DNA of 64,000 nucleotides from the NCBI RefSeq assembly GCF_024972775.1, contig NZ_CP092282.1:1536001-1600000 (forward strand), in the 5' to 3' direction. The notes under the pieces were generated by a model that was not told the origin of the DNA, ran no database searches, and saw only the letters and a list, made by a program, of their open reading frames with translations. The position numbers and the translations under genes are program-made. This document shows positions 63,618 to 64,000 of this stretch, in pieces; positions within the stretch are counted from its first letter, which is position 1, and each line of letters starts with the position of its first letter. The DNA is from Dehalobacter sp. DCM. Lineage in GTDB: Bacteria; Bacillota; Desulfitobacteriia; Desulfitobacteriales; Syntrophobotulaceae.

Positions 63618-63784
63618 GGGAGCAATAATCCGGATGAGGATTATTGGATTTGAGTACTTCAAATTCATCTCATCATGGATCTACTCCAAGGTCGGTACTT
63701 TGAGCAAAGCAGGGTAACCTGGACTGGCTTAAGGTAAACGAGTTTAGTATCCTTTCTCTTGTTGTTTGGTTTTGAGTGACCCAT

Positions 63785-63860
<76 letters not shown>

Positions 63861-64000
63861 TTAAGTTTTTTTTTACAGAGCTTGCTTGGGAAACTCGAAT
63901 TTTCATGACTTTGGATTTATCTGAGGTCAGTCAAATCGGAGGTTCAATTTCTAAAGCCATCCATGGCGAAATTGAACTTAGCGCACGAGAAATCGGAGGT
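63861..64000 (+). other. 16S-23S spacer (continues beyond window)
   Basis: After the tRNA there is a T-run, then an inverted repeat TTCAATTTC (63944-63952) with GAAATTGAA (63969-63977), a probable processing stem, and AAATCGGAGGT twice (around 63934 and 63990). The 23S gene is not reached. Confidence 0.7.

Overview
The window looks like chromosome of an anaerobic, spore-former-type Firmicute of the class Clostridia. The best guess is the Desulfitobacterium/Dehalobacter group of the Peptococcaceae sensu lato. Reasons: strong Gram-positive Shine-Dalgarno sites, sortases and LPXTG proteins, a type IV pilus operon without an outer-membrane secretin, and a 16S rRNA gene about 200 nt longer than usual because of an insertion in the V1 region, which is known for that group. 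The genus is inferred, not proven. No transposase, integrase or CRISPR array was seen.

Layout. (1) 1-4.7 kb: two paralogous LPXTG surface proteins built from SpaA/Cna-B-like and DUF11-like repeats, flanking two small homologous genes. (2) 5.0-21.5 kb: a type IV pilus operon, pilB-pilT-pilC-major pilin-(broken pilD)-pilM-pilN-pilO-three pilin-like proteins, ending in a 1609-aa secreted multidomain protein. A shortened prepilin peptidase gene at 52.1 kb may replace the broken pilD. (3) 21.8-27.7 kb: a TadE/G-like gene, an XRE regulator, a 5TM-PAS-PAS-GGDEF-HD-GYP protein and a truncated membrane protein. (4) 27.8-30.4 kb: pstS1 and a frameshifted BRO-N gene, bracketed by two direct copies of a 106-bp palindromic repeat. 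(5) 30.4-36.4 kb: CheX, a CheA-like kinase and CheY on the minus strand, divergent from an EAL-CBS-GGDEF protein and a PHP hydrolase. (6) 36.5-51.8 kb: a phosphate island with ppk1, two Ppx/GppA genes, phoP-phoR, an orphan PhoB-like regulator, PIN-PhoH, pstC-pstA-pstB-phoU-pstS2. (7) 53.1-61.5 kb: a two-component system leading into a SipW-type secretion locus with TasA-like cargo, a membrane-fused signal peptidase, a DUF5305 protein, an MPATG-anchored protein and a sortase. (8) 61.6-64 kb: tandem rRNA promoters, 16S rRNA, tRNA-Ala(GGC) and part of the spacer.

How it works together. The window is dominated by cell-surface structures (pili, sortase-anchored proteins, SipW cargo), by cyclic-di-GMP signalling (two GGDEF proteins, one with HD-GYP and one with EAL; PilB carries an N-terminal MshEN-like domain) and by phosphate/polyphosphate physiology. 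The clearest hidden signal is regulatory. Five sites share one geometry: hexamers resembling TTAACA every 11 bp and a -10 hexamer starting exactly 48 bp after the first base. They precede pstS1, pstC, the ppx-ppx-ppk operon, the small DUF5652-like gene upstream of phoPR, and a gene-free interval ending in an intrinsic terminator. That last one predicts a phosphate-controlled small RNA of about 110 nt (41822-41932). The second candidate for an undescribed system is the sensor-kinase/SipW/sortase locus at 53-61.5 kb.
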